From Saprospiraceae bacterium (lineage in GTDB: Bacteria > Bacteroidota > Bacteroidia > Chitinophagales > Saprospiraceae), in contig JAGQWV010000358.1 in assembly GCA_020437045.1 (NCBI GenBank), positions 1 to 15,397 on the forward strand: 15,397 bases of DNA, given 5' to 3'. Shown in pieces: positions 1 through 7,630 of this stretch; positions within the stretch are counted from its first letter, which is position 1, and each line of letters begins with the position of its first letter. Under the pieces are notes generated by a model. That model searched no databases. It saw only the letters and a program-made list of their open reading frames with translations, and was not told the origin of the DNA. Position numbers and translations under genes: made by a program.

Positions 1-467
1 TCAAAGCACTTCATAAATATTAGAGTTAAATCTTAGAAAGATTACGGGGGAAGAGGCTCAAATGTGCTAAACAAGAAATCTTGTCAGGACAAATCTGCCT
101 TTAATGCCGTTGATCGGGAATCATTAAAAATTTGTGGATGAGATATTGATTGGATGTTCGAAAACTATAGTCTTTTTATCGTAAAATCTGGCAATACTAT
201 CCAAACATAGGCTAGTCAAAAAGTTTGCCAATCACGTAACGGGAGTATTAAATTTTTAAAGAATTACGTTCTCTTTCTTTCTCCCGACGTGGAGCATTAG
301 TATGAGATACCGTTCTAATAGTGCGGGTTAATCAGATCTCAGACTTATGTATTATCATTATATTCAAGTTTTAATGACTACAGGTGATGTGTTAGACAAA
401 GTGATCATATATGCAATAATTTTTTCACTTATGAGTTTTTAAATTTAGTTGAAGAAGAAATCCTCTA
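1..467. other. Intergenic region with no recognisable gene
   Basis: This is the only stretch longer than 300 bases without a gene. All six frames are broken by frequent stops, and I recognise no protein fragment, tRNA, rRNA or riboswitch. The DNA is AT-rich, particularly in the last 100 bases before the glycosyltransferase start. One short inverted repeat lies at 71-84. A weak 7-of-8 match to the Bacteroidota -7 element (TAAATTTA, 440-447) lies about 20 bases upstream of the next start, but it has no clear -33 partner. The upstream neighbour is outside the window, so this could be a long leader or the 3' flank of another gene. Confidence 0.6.
71..84. repeat. Short inverted repeat (6-bp arms, 2-bp spacer)
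   Basis: ACAAGA, two A residues, then TCTTGT: two perfect six-base arms. It could be an operator half-site pair or chance in AT-rich DNA. It has no U-tract, so it does not look like an intrinsic terminator. No second copy was noticed in the window. Confidence 0.2.
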
Positions 468-1673
468 ATGACTATGCAGATACTTCAACTCTGTAAAAAA
501 TTTCCGTTTCCCCTTAAAGATGGTGAATCCATTGCTGTGACTTATTTGGCACAAGGGCTGCATCAATTGGGACATGAGATAACGCTTCTGGCGATGAACA
601 CCACAAAGCATCCCGTGGCGGTCAACAGGGTGAAGCATGAATTGTCACATTATCGCTCTGTACACCACACCACTTTAGACAATGAAGTAAAACCACTACA
701 TGCTTTTCTGAATTTGTTTTCTTCGGATTCATACAATATAAGCCGTTTCGATAATGAAGCTTTCCGTCAGAAGTTGATTGCTCTTCTAAAGAAGAATAAT
801 TTTGACATTGTTCAACTTGAGTCTTTGTATCTGGCTCCTTATATTGATATTATCCGTGCCTATTCTAATGCCCGGATAGTTTTGAGAGCACATAATGTCG
901 AACACGAAATCTGGGAGAGAATGTCGATCAATGAGCCCATTGCATTAAGACGCTGGTATCTGGAATATTCCGCACGGAAGCTTAAGAAATATGAGGTGGA
1001 TCAGCTGACAGAGATTGATCAACTATTGGCGATGTCCAGCCTTGATGAGGAAAAGTTCAAAGTGCTGGGATATAAAGGAAGTTCACTTAGTGTTCCCATC
1101 GGTCTCAATCTTGATGAATTTGATTATCGCGAGGTGAATGCTGAGCAGCCCCTGTCTGTGTCATTTATCGGATCACTCGATTGGATGCCTAATATTGAAG
1201 GATTGAACTGGTTCCTGGAGGCAATTTGGCCTCATCTCAGTGCAATTTTTCCAAAATTGAAATTGCATGTGGCTGGTAGAAATTGCCCGGAGTGGATCCG
1301 TCAGATATCAAACCAGAATGTTGTGATCGAAGGGGAAGTGAAAGACAGCCGACAATTTTTACTTCAACATCCGATCACCGTGGTTCCTTTGCTTTCGGGC
1401 AGCGGCATGCGGGTGAAGATTCTTGAAGCAATGGCGCTTGGAAGAGTGGTAATTACCACTACACTGGGCCTGGAAGGAATTCATGCCCGAGATAAACAAG
1501 AAGTACTGATCGCTGACAGAACGGAAGATTTTATTAGAAAGTTTCGCTTTTGTCATCACCATCATCGTCACCTTCCAACCATCAGTTTTAATGCGCGAAA
1601 ACTCATTGAGCAGAATTTTGACCATCTGGAAATCGCTCGAAATGTTGAACAGAGCTACCGGATGCATGTTTAG
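468..1673 (+). CDS. Glycosyltransferase, family 4 type (GT-B fold)
   Basis: Predicted cytoplasmic GT-B glycosyltransferase that would move a sugar from a nucleotide-sugar donor onto a surface polysaccharide or glycan precursor; donor and acceptor cannot be read from the sequence. The N-terminal half opens with a beta-strand/loop typical of the family (LQLCKKFPFPLKDGES). The C-terminal half has a Rossmann-like segment (VSFIGSLDWMPN, about residue 230) and the donor-binding region SGSGMRVKILEAM, with conserved Glu320 of the EX7E-type motif. The 401-residue length is normal. Two in-frame ATGs lie at 468 and 474; the second gives the family-like start MQILQLCKKF and may be the true one. Oddity: a histidine cluster CHHHHRH at residues 362-368 near the C-terminus. 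It is followed by a second glycosyltransferase on the same strand after a gap of 187 bases, which suggests a polysaccharide locus. The family call is firm; the substrate is unknown. Confidence 0.9.
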   Translation: MTMQILQLCKKFPFPLKDGESIAVTYLAQGLHQLGHEITLLAMNTTKHPVAVNRVKHELSHYRSVHHTTLDNEVKPLHAFLNLFSSDSYNISRFDNEAFRQKLIALLKKNNFDIVQLESLYLAPYIDIIRAYSNARIVLRAHNVEHEIWERMSINEPIALRRWYLEYSARKLKKYEVDQLTEIDQLLAMSSLDEEKFKVLGYKGSSLSVPIGLNLDEFDYREVNAEQPLSVSFIGSLDWMPNIEGLNWFLEAIWPHLSAIFPKLKLHVAGRNCPEWIRQISNQNVVIEGEVKDSRQFLLQHPITVVPLLSGSGMRVKILEAMALGRVVITTTLGLEGIHARDKQEVLIADRTEDFIRKFRFCHHHHRHLPTISFNARKLIEQNFDHLEIARNVEQSYRMHV

Positions 1674-1822
1674 ATGGTCGCCACTTTCCTGATTTTAATT
1701 ACATATCTTTATTTAAAGCTCGTTTCATCTTCGAACGGTCTATTTTAAAGGAAAGAATTTGACCAATAAGTGCTTCTTGTCAATAACTTTCATCTTTCCA
1801 TAGCTTATTGAATCAGGATTGA

Positions 1823-1830
1823 TATTTTTG
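1823..1830 (+). promoter_or_regulatory. Candidate Bacteroidota -7 promoter element
   Basis: TATTTTTG matches the Bacteroidota sigma-A -7 consensus TAnnTTTG exactly. It lies about 30 bases upstream of the TTG at 1861, the favoured start of the second glycosyltransferase, and just downstream of the alternative TTG at 1819. No good -33 TTTG is seen at the usual spacing, so it could be a chance match. Confidence 0.35.
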
Positions 1831-1860
1831 CCGTTCAGCAAACATCCGGATGATATTACA

Positions 1861-3021
1861 TTGAAACTACTGGTATTATCTTCGAGATTTCCTTTACCGC
1901 TAGAGAAGGGGGATAAGCTGCGTTTGTTCCATCAAATACGATATCTCGCACATCGTCATCAGATCATTTTGGTTTCCCTCGCCGAAGAACCTTTTGATCA
2001 GTCCTTGGTTAAACCCATGCAGGAATTTTGTGAGGAGATATATGTAATTCCCCATCGTCGAAATAAAAATATGCTGAATGCCATTCTAGGTCTGACACGT
2101 GGACTTCCAGCCAACATTGGTTACTTCTATTCTCCGAGTACCAAGCGAAAAATTGATGGGATCATAGAGAAAACCAGACCGGATTTCATTTACGTACAGT
2201 TGATTCGAATGGCTCCTTATATTAAGCATCGAAGATCAATCGATATGGCCATTGATTACATGGATGCCTTTTCGCTTCGTGTACAAAGGAGGGCATCTCA
2301 GTCGGGTTATTTACTAAATTTCTTGTGGCAAATAGAAGCTTTTTTGATAAAACGTCAGGAAAGAAGATTTGCCGATTGGTTTAGATATCACTTTATCATT
2401 GCAGAAACAGATCAAAAGTTTCTCCACGAAGAGCAGCTGGTTCCTTCCATGACGCTATTGAAAAATGGAGTAGATACCCTTTTCTACCGTCCCAGGATAG
2501 GCCATCAGAAATATGATATTGTATTTGTAGGCAATATGAGTTACCATCCCAATATTTTGGCTGCTGAATATCTGGTCCGAAAAATTTTTCAACCTTTTCA
2601 AAAGCGAAGACCTGACCTCACCCTATTAATTGCAGGGGCAGACCCTGCACCAACTGTCATACAGCTAGCGGGAAATGGAGTAGTAATCAGTGGCTATATG
2701 GACGATATTCGCGAGGCCTATGCATCAGGAAGGGTTTTTGTGGCCCCGATCTTTGCAGGGAGCGGTATGCAAAACAAAATTCTTGAGGCAATGTCCATGG
2801 AGATACCTTGTATCACCAGTTATCAGGTGATCAATGCTATTGGAAGTGTGGAAAATCTCATCTTTGGGGCTATGATACCGGATGAATATATTGAACATCT
2901 GGCTCGATTACTGGATAATGAAGATGAAAGAAAGTTAGTCGGTAAAAGAAGCCGGCAATTTATTGTAGAAAATTTTAGTTGGGACGTATGTTGTGGCCCT
3001 TTAGACAAACTGAATGACTAG
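1861..3021 (+). CDS. Glycosyltransferase, family 4 type; TTG start
   Basis: Second predicted GT-B glycosyltransferase, 386 residues from the TTG at 1861. That start gives KLLVLSSRFPLPLEKGDK directly after the initiator, the typical N-terminus of a Bacteroidota glycosyltransferase subgroup (compare the TIGR03087/Stp1-like proteins). The reading frame also extends back to a TTG at 1819 (400 residues), but the 14 extra residues do not resemble the family and a -7-like element lies inside them. No in-frame ATG lies near either site. The C-terminal donor domain shows VFVGNMSYHPN and SGSGMQNKILEAM with conserved Glu309. It shares this architecture with the gene upstream and probably acts in the same glycan pathway. 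Acceptor and sugar are unknown. ribB follows after 42 bases, so the two may be co-transcribed. Confidence 0.88.
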   Translation: MKLLVLSSRFPLPLEKGDKLRLFHQIRYLAHRHQIILVSLAEEPFDQSLVKPMQEFCEEIYVIPHRRNKNMLNAILGLTRGLPANIGYFYSPSTKRKIDGIIEKTRPDFIYVQLIRMAPYIKHRRSIDMAIDYMDAFSLRVQRRASQSGYLLNFLWQIEAFLIKRQERRFADWFRYHFIIAETDQKFLHEEQLVPSMTLLKNGVDTLFYRPRIGHQKYDIVFVGNMSYHPNILAAEYLVRKIFQPFQKRRPDLTLLIAGADPAPTVIQLAGNGVVISGYMDDIREAYASGRVFVAPIFAGSGMQNKILEAMSMEIPCITSYQVINAIGSVENLIFGAMIPDEYIEHLARLLDNEDERKLVGKRSRQFIVENFSWDVCCGPLDKLND

Positions 3022-3063
3022 TTCATTTGTTTGCACTACAGTTTTGATAATTGACATGAAGAA

Positions 3064-4158
3064 ATGAATGAACTAAATACGATTGAAGAAGCTATTCAGG
3101 ATATTCGCGATGGCAAAGTAGTAATTGTCGTTGATGATGAAGACCGGGAAAATGAAGGGGATTTTATTTGTGCTGCCGAATGCATCACTCCTGAAATTAT
3201 CAATTTTATGGCAAAGCATGGGAGAGGGCTCATCTGTGCACCCATCACTGAAGCCCGTGCCCGTGATCTTCGGTTGGATCTGATGGTTGAACAAAGCACT
3301 GCTTTGCACGCAACCGCATTTACCGTTTCCATAGATTATAAAGGAAAAGGATGTACCACCGGGATTTCTGCTTACGATAGAGCAACCGGCATTAAGGCGC
3401 TGGTGGATCCCGAAACAAAACCTGCTGATTTTGGCCGGCCAGGTCACATTTTTCCGTTGAAGGCTAAAAATGGTGGCGTATTGAGAAGAACGGGACACAC
3501 GGAAGCGGCGATAGACCTGGCAAGAATGGCTGGATTTTATCCGGCAGGAGTTCTGGTAGAGATTCTTAATGAAGACGGTAGTATGGCCAGGCTCCCTCAA
3601 CTGATAGAAATAGCCCGTACGCATAATCTTAAGATTATCACCATAAAAGATCTGGTTGCCTATCGGATGAATACGGAAAGAATCATTCAGAAGGAACTGG
3701 TGGTTGATGTAGAGTCAAAATGGGGACCGTGCCAAGTCATTGCTTACAGTCAGATCACTACCGGTGATACCCATCTTGCGATTGTTGTTGGGCAATGGGA
3801 GCCGGGTGATCCGGTTTTGGTCCGGGTGCATTCTTCCACCGAATCTGGTGACATCCTGGGAGTTTTGTTTGATGAGTATAAAATCCAATTGCATGATGCT
3901 ATGGAGGTGATCCAAAAAGAACAAAAGGGAGTTTTGTTATATATGCGTCATAGTGAGAAGAATAGCATGCTGCAACATCTGAAAAATTTACAGGACAAAA
4001 AGGTACCCGTTTTAAGTGAGCAAAGAGACTTTGGAGTAGGTGCACAAATCCTGCGTGATCTGGGAATATCCAAAATCAGATTGCTGACAAACAATCCCAG
4101 ACGTAGAGTAGCCCTGGATGGATATGGATTAGAGATCGTCGAAAATGTAGAACTTTAG
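3064..4158 (+). CDS. ribB: 3,4-dihydroxy-2-butanone-4-phosphate synthase with degenerate GTP cyclohydrolase II domain (RibBX-like)
   Basis: The N-terminal domain (residues 1 to about 202) is a complete DHBP synthase, which converts ribulose 5-phosphate to 3,4-dihydroxy-2-butanone 4-phosphate and formate for riboflavin synthesis. The acidic metal loop DDEDRENEGD (24-33), HGRGLIC (52-58), the RPGHIFPL segment (125-132) and RTGHTEAAIDL (142-152) are all present. The C-terminal domain (about 203-364) has the GTP cyclohydrolase II fold signals VRVHS, FGVGAQILRDLG and LLTNNP. However, the three zinc cysteines are replaced (Thr259, Asp270, Tyr272) and the RQEGRGIGL motif reads RHSEKNSML (295-303). 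I infer that this half cannot act as a standard GTP cyclohydrolase II, as described for proteobacterial RibBX proteins. The frame is uninterrupted and the length is normal for a fusion, so this is not a frameshift. The stop overlaps the convergent PorP gene by 4 bases. No FMN riboswitch precedes it. Confidence 0.93.
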   Translation: MNELNTIEEAIQDIRDGKVVIVVDDEDRENEGDFICAAECITPEIINFMAKHGRGLICAPITEARARDLRLDLMVEQSTALHATAFTVSIDYKGKGCTTGISAYDRATGIKALVDPETKPADFGRPGHIFPLKAKNGGVLRRTGHTEAAIDLARMAGFYPAGVLVEILNEDGSMARLPQLIEIARTHNLKIITIKDLVAYRMNTERIIQKELVVDVESKWGPCQVIAYSQITTGDTHLAIVVGQWEPGDPVLVRVHSSTESGDILGVLFDEYKIQLHDAMEVIQKEQKGVLLYMRHSEKNSMLQHLKNLQDKKVPVLSEQRDFGVGAQILRDLGISKIRLLTNNPRRRVALDGYGLEIVENVEL

Positions 4159-5228
4159 AAAGTGGGACAAGCACCACCTTCATCCTCATAATTACCCAGA
4201 TAGGTTATGGAAAGTTCGAAAGCTCCCTGACCGGTAGTGTATTTGACAATGTCCCGGAGGTTTAAATCATAGCTCATACCAATGAATAAATCTCCCATAC
4301 TCATTCCTACCAAAAAGCCGATATCGTCGAGTTTCGCTCCTCCCTCAAAATCTCTAACTCCGGTAAGCCAGGTTCCCAAATGGAAGTTAAAAGCATCGGT
4401 ATGATTTGGTTCGATAATAAAGACGGTTCCTAAAAGACCTCGCATGGATTCTCCCTGATTGACAAAAAGGAGGCGAGGGGATATACTAAGGTTTTCACTG
4501 GTACGTAAAGTACTCCCAGCATGTAAGGTATATTTGCGTTTCAGCCTGCTGTCGGATTTCGATTGCTGATTGACGTCATTGTCCTTTTTATAAAAGGAAA
4601 ATTGAGGCTCCAGAACATGTTGTAAGGAGGCCCCGATATAATACTGAACGTCGGTGCTTACCGTATTCACGAAATTAAGTCCTACCGCCAGGTCACTAAA
4701 CCCAAAATTATTACTAGGTAGGTCTTCACCCGTTACCCCGGAAAAACTATTTACGCCATCGAACTGATCCTGAAATACCAGATTCTCATAGAGAATATTT
4801 CGTTGACCAGTGACTAATTGAGCTCCTGCGGATATATATTTTTTCTGATTTCTAGATAAAGACTTGTGGAAACCACCGGAGACAGCTATCAAATTGGTAG
4901 AAAGATCGACAGGGCTGGCCTGGTCTGTGATAAATTGGAGTCCAACCCCTGCGGCATCTCCACTGAGAGCCCCTGAATTGATGTCAAAACGTAAGTCTAA
5001 TGATGCGCCAAAACTGGAAATGGATCGTTCAAGTGGTCCACGCCATTGATCCCGGTAGATGGCAGAAACACGGTATTTCGCTCCAAATCCACCGGTCAGA
5101 GCCGGATTCAATTGCAGAGGAGCGCTATAGTACTGGGAAAACTGCAAATCCTGACCCTGCAGATGAAAAATACCAATCAACAAGAAAAAAGTGTAGAATA
5201 TTCTCAAAGTAATCAGTTTAGCTGACAT
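4155..5228 (-). CDS. PorP/SprF family type IX secretion system membrane protein
   Basis: A 357-residue outer-membrane beta-barrel protein of the PorP/SprF family, Bacteroidota proteins linked to type IX secretion and gliding; many paralogues per genome partner with specific secreted adhesins. A signal peptide (hydrophobic stretch about residues 6-23) is followed by the family signature QDLQFSQYYSAPLQLNPALTG (26-46). The remainder is alternating beta-strand-like sequence with repeated glycines (for example VSAIYRDQWRG, FGFSDLAVGLNF, FLVGMSMGDLFIGMSYDLNLRD), as expected for a barrel, and it ends in a short Gly/Cys-containing tail. It starts at ATG 5228, 77 bases after the PLP-enzyme gene on the same strand. 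Its partner substrate is not in the window, because no large repeat or CTD-bearing protein is adjacent. The family call is strong; the specific role is not. Confidence 0.93.
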   Translation of the reverse strand: MSAKLITLRIFYTFFLLIGIFHLQGQDLQFSQYYSAPLQLNPALTGGFGAKYRVSAIYRDQWRGPLERSISSFGASLDLRFDINSGALSGDAAGVGLQFITDQASPVDLSTNLIAVSGGFHKSLSRNQKKYISAGAQLVTGQRNILYENLVFQDQFDGVNSFSGVTGEDLPSNNFGFSDLAVGLNFVNTVSTDVQYYIGASLQHVLEPQFSFYKKDNDVNQQSKSDSRLKRKYTLHAGSTLRTSENLSISPRLLFVNQGESMRGLLGTVFIIEPNHTDAFNFHLGTWLTGVRDFEGGAKLDDIGFLVGMSMGDLFIGMSYDLNLRDIVKYTTGQGAFELSITYLGNYEDEGGACPTF

Positions 5229-5305
5229 GCTTTTAACTGCTTTTTTTCTTCTTTATTATCAAATACTGATCCCAATATCGTCAAGCGACCTGCAGAAATC
5301 CAGAT

Positions 5306-6664
5306 TTATATGTTTTGTATAATATCATATTGGGTTATTATGTGATAGTTGCCGGCTTTATCTCTGGTGACAACGGCTGGATTTTGACGGCTTATCACCC
5401 GGCCCAGTTTGTTGATCGGCATATCCATTTCTACTTCGGGAAATGGTTCGGCCATTATGGAAGAGACGATGGATTTCTCATGGTTATCAGGAGAATCGAG
5501 AAGGTATTGAATAATTTGAGATTCCGTGATCGAACCGATTATTTCGCTGTCCTGCATGACCGGCATTTGCGATATATCCCGGTCTCGCATCATTTGGATC
5601 ACAGAACGGAGGTCTTGTTCGACCTTGACCGAAAGAAATCCTTTCTCATTTTTGGCATCAATAAGATGCTGTACAGTGAGTTCTTCTTCCAGAAATCCCC
5701 GTTCTCGCATCCAATCATCGTTATAGATCTTTCCCACATAGCGACTACCATGATCATGAAAGATCAACACCACCACATCATCAGTTTTGAGGCGATCACC
5801 TAATTGCAACAGACCGGCCATGGCACTGCCTGCTGAATATCCCAGTAATATTCCTTCCAATCTAGCTAGTTTTCGAGCTATCAGAGCACCATCTTTATCG
5901 GTGACCTTCTCAAAATGATCGATTACACTGAAGTCTACATTTTTTGGTAAAATATCTTCACCTATACCCTCGGTTATGTAAGGATAGATCTCCTTATCAT
6001 CAAAAATTCCTGTTTCGTGATATTTCTTGAATACAGAACCATAAGTATCAATTCCCCATACCTTAATATCCGGATTCTTCTCCTTTAAAAACTTTGCTGT
6101 ACCAGATACGGTACCACCAGTACCAACGCCTACCACCAGGTGGGTTATTTTTCCGTCGGTTTGATCCCAAATTTCGGGCCCCGTACTTTCATAATGAGCT
6201 GCAGTGTTGGCGGGGTTGTCGTATTGATTAAACCAGAATGAGTTTTTTATCTGCCTGCTTAGCTTTTCGGCTACCGAATAATATGAGCGTGGGTCCGTAG
6301 GTTCAACATTGGTGGGACAAACGATTACTTCGGCACCCAAGGCTTTCAGAATGTCAATTTTTTCCTTGGACTGCTTATCATTCGTGGTGAATATACACTT
6401 ATAGCCACGTACACATGCCGCAATGGCCAGCCCCATTCCGGTATTGCCGGAAGTACATTCTATGATAGTTCCTCCCGGCTTTATATTGCCATCAGCTTCC
6501 GCCTGATCCAACATTCTTACCGCCATCCGGTCTTTTATAGAATGACCGGGATTGAAGGTCTCAACTTTCGCCAATACGGTACATGGCAGATGTTTTACAA
6601 TTTGATTGAGCCTTATAAGTGGTGTGTTGCCAATTGTTTCAAGAATGTTTTGATAAATTTTCAA
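5306..6664 (-). CDS. Cystathionine beta-synthase-type PLP enzyme with C-terminal CBS-domain pair; TTG start
   Basis: Fold-type II PLP enzyme, 452 residues, expected to condense serine (or O-acetylserine) with homocysteine or sulfide in transsulfuration or cysteine synthesis. The catalytic domain (about 1-330) shows IGNTPLIRLN (11-20), the PLP lysine Lys44 in GHSIKDR, TSGNTG (71-76), the PLP phosphate loop GVGTGGTVSG (179-188) and GYSAGSAMAG. Two CBS repeats fill about 340-452, the regulatory Bateman module seen in eukaryotic CBS. The heme-binding N-terminal extension of animal CBS is absent. The start is the TTG whose first base is 6664 (KIYQNILETIGNTP follows). The frame stays open to an ATG at 6868, but those 68 codons lie mostly inside the LysM gene and look non-homologous. 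It follows the LysM gene after 34 bases. Cysteine synthase activity cannot be excluded from sequence. Confidence 0.92.
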   Translation of the reverse strand: MKIYQNILETIGNTPLIRLNQIVKHLPCTVLAKVETFNPGHSIKDRMAVRMLDQAEADGNIKPGGTIIECTSGNTGMGLAIAACVRGYKCIFTTNDKQSKEKIDILKALGAEVIVCPTNVEPTDPRSYYSVAEKLSRQIKNSFWFNQYDNPANTAAHYESTGPEIWDQTDGKITHLVVGVGTGGTVSGTAKFLKEKNPDIKVWGIDTYGSVFKKYHETGIFDDKEIYPYITEGIGEDILPKNVDFSVIDHFEKVTDKDGALIARKLARLEGILLGYSAGSAMAGLLQLGDRLKTDDVVVLIFHDHGSRYVGKIYNDDWMRERGFLEEELTVQHLIDAKNEKGFLSVKVEQDLRSVIQMMRDRDISQMPVMQDSEIIGSITESQIIQYLLDSPDNHEKSIVSSIMAEPFPEVEMDMPINKLGRVISRQNPAVVTRDKAGNYHIITQYDIIQNI

Positions 6665-6698
6665 GATGACTGATTTTCGGGCAAAGCTATTCAAAATA

Positions 6699-7577
6699 TT
6701 ATCGACTGGCACTAACCCGGTCTGGCTTATATCTACTTCGTACAAAAAATTTGGGATCCTTGGCTCCCAATGCTTCCGCCACTTCTTTTGAAATAACCAT
6801 GTCCACTTCCCTTGGATATAAATTGGCGGGAATATTTCCAATAACCTTGGCATACACCGTATTATCAAACATTGGATTTTTTATTTCAATAATCGACTGC
6901 GGTAATGCATATCGATGCATGATAAAGTATCCCTTACTGGTTTCACTGGCTTTCCAGTAGGCTACTTCGTTTTTATCAATGAGTGTACTGCCTTGGTATT
7001 CTTCGCGAAATCGATCACTTAGGTCTCGGTTCGCGATTTTTTCGGGTTCATCGGATTCCTTCAGCCGTCCTTCATGTACAATCAGAGGCTCAAAATCTGA
7101 GCGCAACCAACCAATGTGCAGGGTCTGTCCGATTTTAAGATCGTTGCCTTCCAGATTATTACGATTCATTAATAGGTTGGTAGGTATGTCAAAATATACC
7201 CGGCTGACCCGGAAAAGATTGTCTTGCTTCAGAACCTGATAATAGACCGGCAAAAAATTTGATTTGCTTTTGAAAAGGGGAATACGGTAAATGATTTGAT
7301 CATCCTCAATCGGAATGGTCAGAACAGGAGGTAAATTCTGTCTGGAATCGCTCAGGGCCGGGTTGGCAGCAATGATGGCTGTTTGTTTGACACCATATCC
7401 TCTGGCAATGGAATAAAGTGTTTGGTGTTGCAATACCCGGTGATAGATCACTTTTCCTAACTTCGCATCGATTTTTATGAACCCTGCATCAGTAATTTGT
7501 TCTTGAGCATTCAAGAATTGTGCTCCTGCTAAGAAAGTCAGGACGAAAATCGTTTTTAAATACAATGTGTGTTTCAT
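6699..7577 (-). CDS. Secreted LysM protein with C-terminal RlpA-like double-psi beta-barrel
   Basis: Predicted exported cell-wall-associated protein of 292 residues. The start is the ATG at 7577, not one 14 codons upstream, because it directly precedes a standard signal peptide (MKHTLYLKTIFVLTFLAGAQ, cleavage near LNA-QEQ). The upstream start would also swallow the -7 promoter element. Residues about 45-90 form a LysM motif (VLQHQTLYSIARGYGVKQTAI, then NPAL). Residues about 112-158 form a second, more diverged one (YYQVLKQDNLFRVSRVY, then IGQTLHI). LysM motifs bind N-acetylglucosamine in peptidoglycan. The C-terminal part (about 205-285: MHRYALPQSIIEIKNPMFDN, VYAKVIGNIP, VDMVISKEVAEALGAKD) resembles the double-psi barrel found in many Bacteroidota LysM proteins. 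No catalytic residue assignment is possible. It heads a minus-strand run with the PLP enzyme and PorP genes. Confidence 0.85.
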   Translation of the reverse strand: MKHTLYLKTIFVLTFLAGAQFLNAQEQITDAGFIKIDAKLGKVIYHRVLQHQTLYSIARGYGVKQTAIIAANPALSDSRQNLPPVLTIPIEDDQIIYRIPLFKSKSNFLPVYYQVLKQDNLFRVSRVYFDIPTNLLMNRNNLEGNDLKIGQTLHIGWLRSDFEPLIVHEGRLKESDEPEKIANRDLSDRFREEYQGSTLIDKNEVAYWKASETSKGYFIMHRYALPQSIIEIKNPMFDNTVYAKVIGNIPANLYPREVDMVISKEVAEALGAKDPKFFVRSRYKPDRVSASR

Positions 7578-7588
7578 AGGTGTTTGTG

Positions 7589-7596
7589 CAAAAGTA
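7589..7596 (-). promoter_or_regulatory. Bacteroidota -7 promoter element for the LysM gene
   Basis: On the minus strand the sequence reads TACTTTTG, an exact match to TAnnTTTG, ending 12 bases upstream of the ATG at 7577. A transcript starting a few bases downstream would have a very short leader. The expected -33 TTTG is not clear in the AT-only DNA upstream. The element sits in the 53-bp divergent spacer shared with kdsB. Confidence 0.55.
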
Positions 7597-7630
7597 ATAT
7601 ATATATTATTAAAAATCATAATATAATTTA

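Noticed and set aside
1819..1860. Fourteen-codon N-terminal extension of the second glycosyltransferase from TTG 1819
   Set aside because: Family homology begins at TTG 1861, and a TAnnTTTG promoter match overlaps the extension. It is kept as an alternative only.
3022..3063. FMN riboswitch upstream of ribB
   Set aside because: The gap is only 42 bases, too short for an RFN element, and none of its conserved helices are seen.
3073..3624. Long minus-strand ORF (183 codons) inside ribB
   Set aside because: It lies opposite a clearly conserved DHBP synthase domain, and its translation has no recognisable domain or sensible composition. It is a shadow frame.
5315..5803. Plus-strand ORF of 162 codons within the PLP-enzyme gene
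   Set aside because: It is antisense to conserved CBS-domain coding sequence and resembles no family.
7578..7619. Fourteen-codon N-terminal extension of the LysM protein
   Set aside because: It would place non-signal residues before a standard signal peptide and would include the -7 promoter element.
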